From Ulva prolifera (taxonomy: Eukaryota; Chlorophyta; Ulvophyceae; Ulvales; Ulvaceae): a stretch of DNA of 64,000 bases. Within the stretch, counting starts at the first letter, position 1, and each line of letters begins with the position of its first letter. The notes under the pieces are model-generated. The model was not told the origin of the DNA. It worked only from the letters and a program-made list of their open reading frames with translations, and made no database searches. The stretch spans positions 129,213 through 193,212 of the forward strand of contig CM041201.1 in the NCBI GenBank assembly GCA_023078555.1, in the 5' to 3' direction. Positions 61,387-64,000 of the stretch are shown one piece after another. The translations under genes were made by a program, and so were the position numbers.

Positions 61387-64000
61387 ATGACCGAGCGCGG
61401 ATGTGGGGACGTCGAAGGTCATCGGCGGGCACAACCTCCGAACTCGTTGGGCCCAGTTGACCCGTCATGGCTTGCGAAGTTGTCATGCCACCTGGGCATA
61501 CAGCCGGCTAAAGCTGTGGCTCCACTTCTCATGGCGATTTGGCCGGGGACAAGTGCAACAGCTATTTGTTGTAGAGAAGCTTGCGCATACCTGATGAAGG
61601 TGTGTGCTCATCCACCCATGCTTTCGGCGAATCACGGCGGAAACCTAGCTTCCTGCAATCTTCAGTGCAACTTCCATTACCACTGTCAAAGCTGATGCAG
61701 CTTGATGGGCATTTAGGATGCTCTTGACCGGCTTTTGGAATGAAAGTGATCAAAATGGCCTGGGGTGATGTCCACATGGGCGCTGTTTGAGAAGCTGTGG
61801 CAATGTTGCAGTCAGACAAGGCGCAAGTTACGATGACACTACTCGAGCACAGCGTTCAGCTGGCATTCCAGGCTCGTGGACTGGCACTCAATGCTGTCCT
61901 GAACATTCGAGAAATTGTCATTCAGGATCCTCATTTCATCAAAGATCAGACTTCTTCAGACATCATGGTGTGACTTCTAGCGTGCCACACTTGCTTGAGC
62001 GTACAAAACTGTCTTTCCCTTTGCTGCATTGGGAGAATGTGGATTCTGTTTAGCAAGGCTGTGCCAGATGGCCAGAGCCACCAATGCCAGGCACTGCCAG
62101 CATAGTTGAAAGGCATGTAGCCACTGTCGGATGGTAGAAGCTCAGTTGGCACTACTTTTCACGACTGCATAGGTCACAGGAGAATGAGCATATGCAGGTG
62201 CGCCTGGACAAGGCGTCGATGCCAGCACCGGCTGTTGCATCATTGTATTTGAACGGAAATATTGCCAGAATGCTCACACCAGAGCGGGCGCTGTATCAGA
62301 CAGCAATGCATTTGACCTGGCCTGCAGCGCTGACAAATGATGATGAATATCTGTGTTGTCAGATCAGTGAATTGCTCCTGGATGATAGCGAGCGTCAAGG
62401 GCTGGACAGGAACCTCCCCAGGTGAGTTTCCCCTGTTCAGTAAACCAGCATCAGTCAGCCCGCATGGCTGACTTGAGGTGGCATGCCGTGTATGTAGCAC
62501 CGACTGCCCTGTCTCTGCAGCGCACTAGTCCTGCTTGTGCGTTTTTGTATGTCATCAATCATGGCCATGCATGTAAGGCGATGACCCCCTCGACGGCTGT
62601 GCAGCATTCGATGGCAGGTGCATGTGATGATCTCTGTAGCAATTCACTGATCTGCTTGTGTCTACTGTGAACAAGCTGTGGTATGCGCTGCACAGCAGCC
62701 AGACGAGCACTCGTGCGCAGGCATTCCATGCACTTGACAGAGGTAGGCGGGGCGCTGCGGCAGCGCAGCGAAACAGACAGTCGGCTGGCCCTCATCTTCC
62801 CTAAAGGGCAGGTCGCGAAAGCACGACGCCCTCGGCTGTCTGAGTTTCTAGGAAAGGACGATCTGAAGCCAATTTTTCGAGTCCAGGAATCCAAGTTGAG
62901 ACAGTCCGAAAAGGCATGTGCCACTTTCACCTTGCCTCCCGAAACTCCATGCGAGCCCCTGCACTGTGATGTAGACACACAGCGGGCGTCTGCTGTTGAC
63001 GTTGATGCAGCTTCACCCGTTCAGGCATTCCAGTCATCACCAGTGTGGGCTCTGCAGGTGGTCACACTCCGGACGGACGTCTTGCTCCGATCTCTGGGTC
63101 CCCTTGCCGGGCTGCTGCAGAAGGCGCTCCTGCCTGTGGCCGCACCACCGTTGGGACCACCCCCGCCGCCACCAGAGCCAACCTTGAAGGCCTTGCCCGC
63201 ACCTTCGCTGCCGGTTCCGGTCAAAGGGCCAATGATGAAGGCGAGAGCATCGGTAGATCCATGCTCAGGTATGCTTCAGCCCCAAGCTGTTGTGCTCCCT
63301 GTCTGCAAGCCTCGAGTCACCCGATGCATGATGACATGCATCTGCCGTGGCTTGTACCTGAATGTGTGTCTTACGCTCCGCAGATTCTTGTGCAGGTGGG
63401 GGAATGAGCGGTGTGCTGGACACCATGTCTCCCATGGCGCTGAGTGACAACCTCTGGCGTCTGTCCGGGGCATCTGCGCCGCAGTCCAGCTTCACCCGAG
63501 CACAGAGTCTCTTTCTGGGACTGGAGGGCGCGTCTGAGGTCCCTGATTCTGTCCGGAGCTGCTGGGCAAAGTTTGATGAGGGCTTTTCGGAACACAGCGT
63601 TCCCCGCGAGGGCTCTGCAGGCGCGATCGACATCTTTTCAGGAACATCACCGGCTGCATGGCGGCCGGCGTTGGGCGGAGAGCTGAGTGGTGCTTCGGGC
63701 GCAGGCGCCACTAGCGGCATGGAGATGGGACCCCTGACAGAGGATCCCGCAGAGGACGAAGACCTGCTGCTGTTTGGTGCAGTTGCAGAGTGCCTCCCGG
63801 AGTACGCGGGCGGTGGTGCGGGCGGCGGCAAAGCCGCGACTGATATGTCAGGGATCTTTTCATTTGCATCGGAGGACACTAGCGACCATGGCGGCACAGT
63901 GACAGGCGGAGCCAGCGGCAGCAACGCCGGCGGCATGAACGGAGCGGAGCATGGCATGCACGCTCCCTGGGGCGCATTCCCGGGCTCTGTTGCGCCTGCG
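61387..64000 (+). CDS. Unrecognised gene, helical N-half, 3' end beyond window
   Basis: Five exons join in phase: 61387-61599 (ATG start, MTERGCGDVEGHRRAQPPNS), 61812-61967, 62198-62421, 62721-63268 and 63396 to the window end; 582 codons so far. Residues 1 to about 200 look alpha-helical and globular (DPSWLAKLSCHLGIQPAKAV, TMTLLEHSVQLAFQARGLAL, DDEYLCCQISELLLDDSERQ). The rest is a Pro/Ser/Gly/Asp-rich region with short ordered patches (LSDNLWRLSGAS, RSCWAKFDEGF, EDEDLLLFGAVAECLPEY). The donor after exon 3 is a strong GTGAGT. No family recognised; the mix of an N-terminal helical block with an acidic, disordered tail would suit a nuclear regulatory protein, but this is a guess. Confidence 0.6.

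Overview
The window is nuclear DNA from a plastid-bearing green eukaryote, most likely a chlorophyte alga. The supporting signs are GC-rich coding sequence, genes split into many small exons with GTGCGT/GTGCGC-type donors and TGCAG acceptors, and the green-algal poly(A) signal TGTAA downstream of several stop codons. Plastid genes (IspF, ClpR2) lie beside mitochondrial QCR7 and ordinary eukaryotic genes (SEC31, CCT1, phosphoacetylglucosamine mutase). There is no operon, phage or CRISPR content. I built gene models by hand by joining exons in consistent phase; most joins agree in phase and with the family alignment.

Layout, left to right. (1) 1-4309, minus: a large unrecognised multi-exon gene that runs off the left edge; one intron holds a short terminal-inverted-repeat element. 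(2) 4583-6165, minus: a PHD-finger protein, divergent from (3) SEC31 of the COPII coat (6598-12822, plus, nine exons, 1199 aa). (4) 13659-15930, minus: a proline-rich protein. (5) 15.9-19.1 kb: unresolved. (6) 19086-21934, plus: a SAM methyltransferase. (7) 22983-24394, minus: plastid isoprenoid enzyme IspF. (8) 25679-26559, minus: a 199-residue plastid membrane protein, divergent from (9) CLPR2 (27041-30173, plus). (10) 30619-34717, plus: phosphoacetylglucosamine mutase, with a second copy of the inverted-repeat element in intron 2. It converges on (11) QCR7 (35540-37555, minus), which is divergent from (12) CCT1 (38048-40235, plus). (13) 42769-47294, plus: the most unusual gene here, a PRR-like response-regulator receiver fused to a SPA/COP1-type photomorphogenesis repressor. 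(14) 49661-52203, minus: a protein with repeated DPI[RTH] motifs. (15) 56291-59499 and (16) 61387 to the right edge, plus: two genes with good exon structure but no recognised family.

The best candidate for an undescribed system is gene 13. A receiver domain with all canonical phosphorelay residues and a PRR-like C-terminal end is encoded in the same open exon as the degenerate kinase-like region of a SPA protein, followed by a coiled coil, a nuclear-localisation-like linker and a COP1/SPA WD40 propeller. This would join a two-component or clock-type input directly to a light-signalling ubiquitin-ligase cofactor. A G-box sits just upstream of a TATA box in its promoter.
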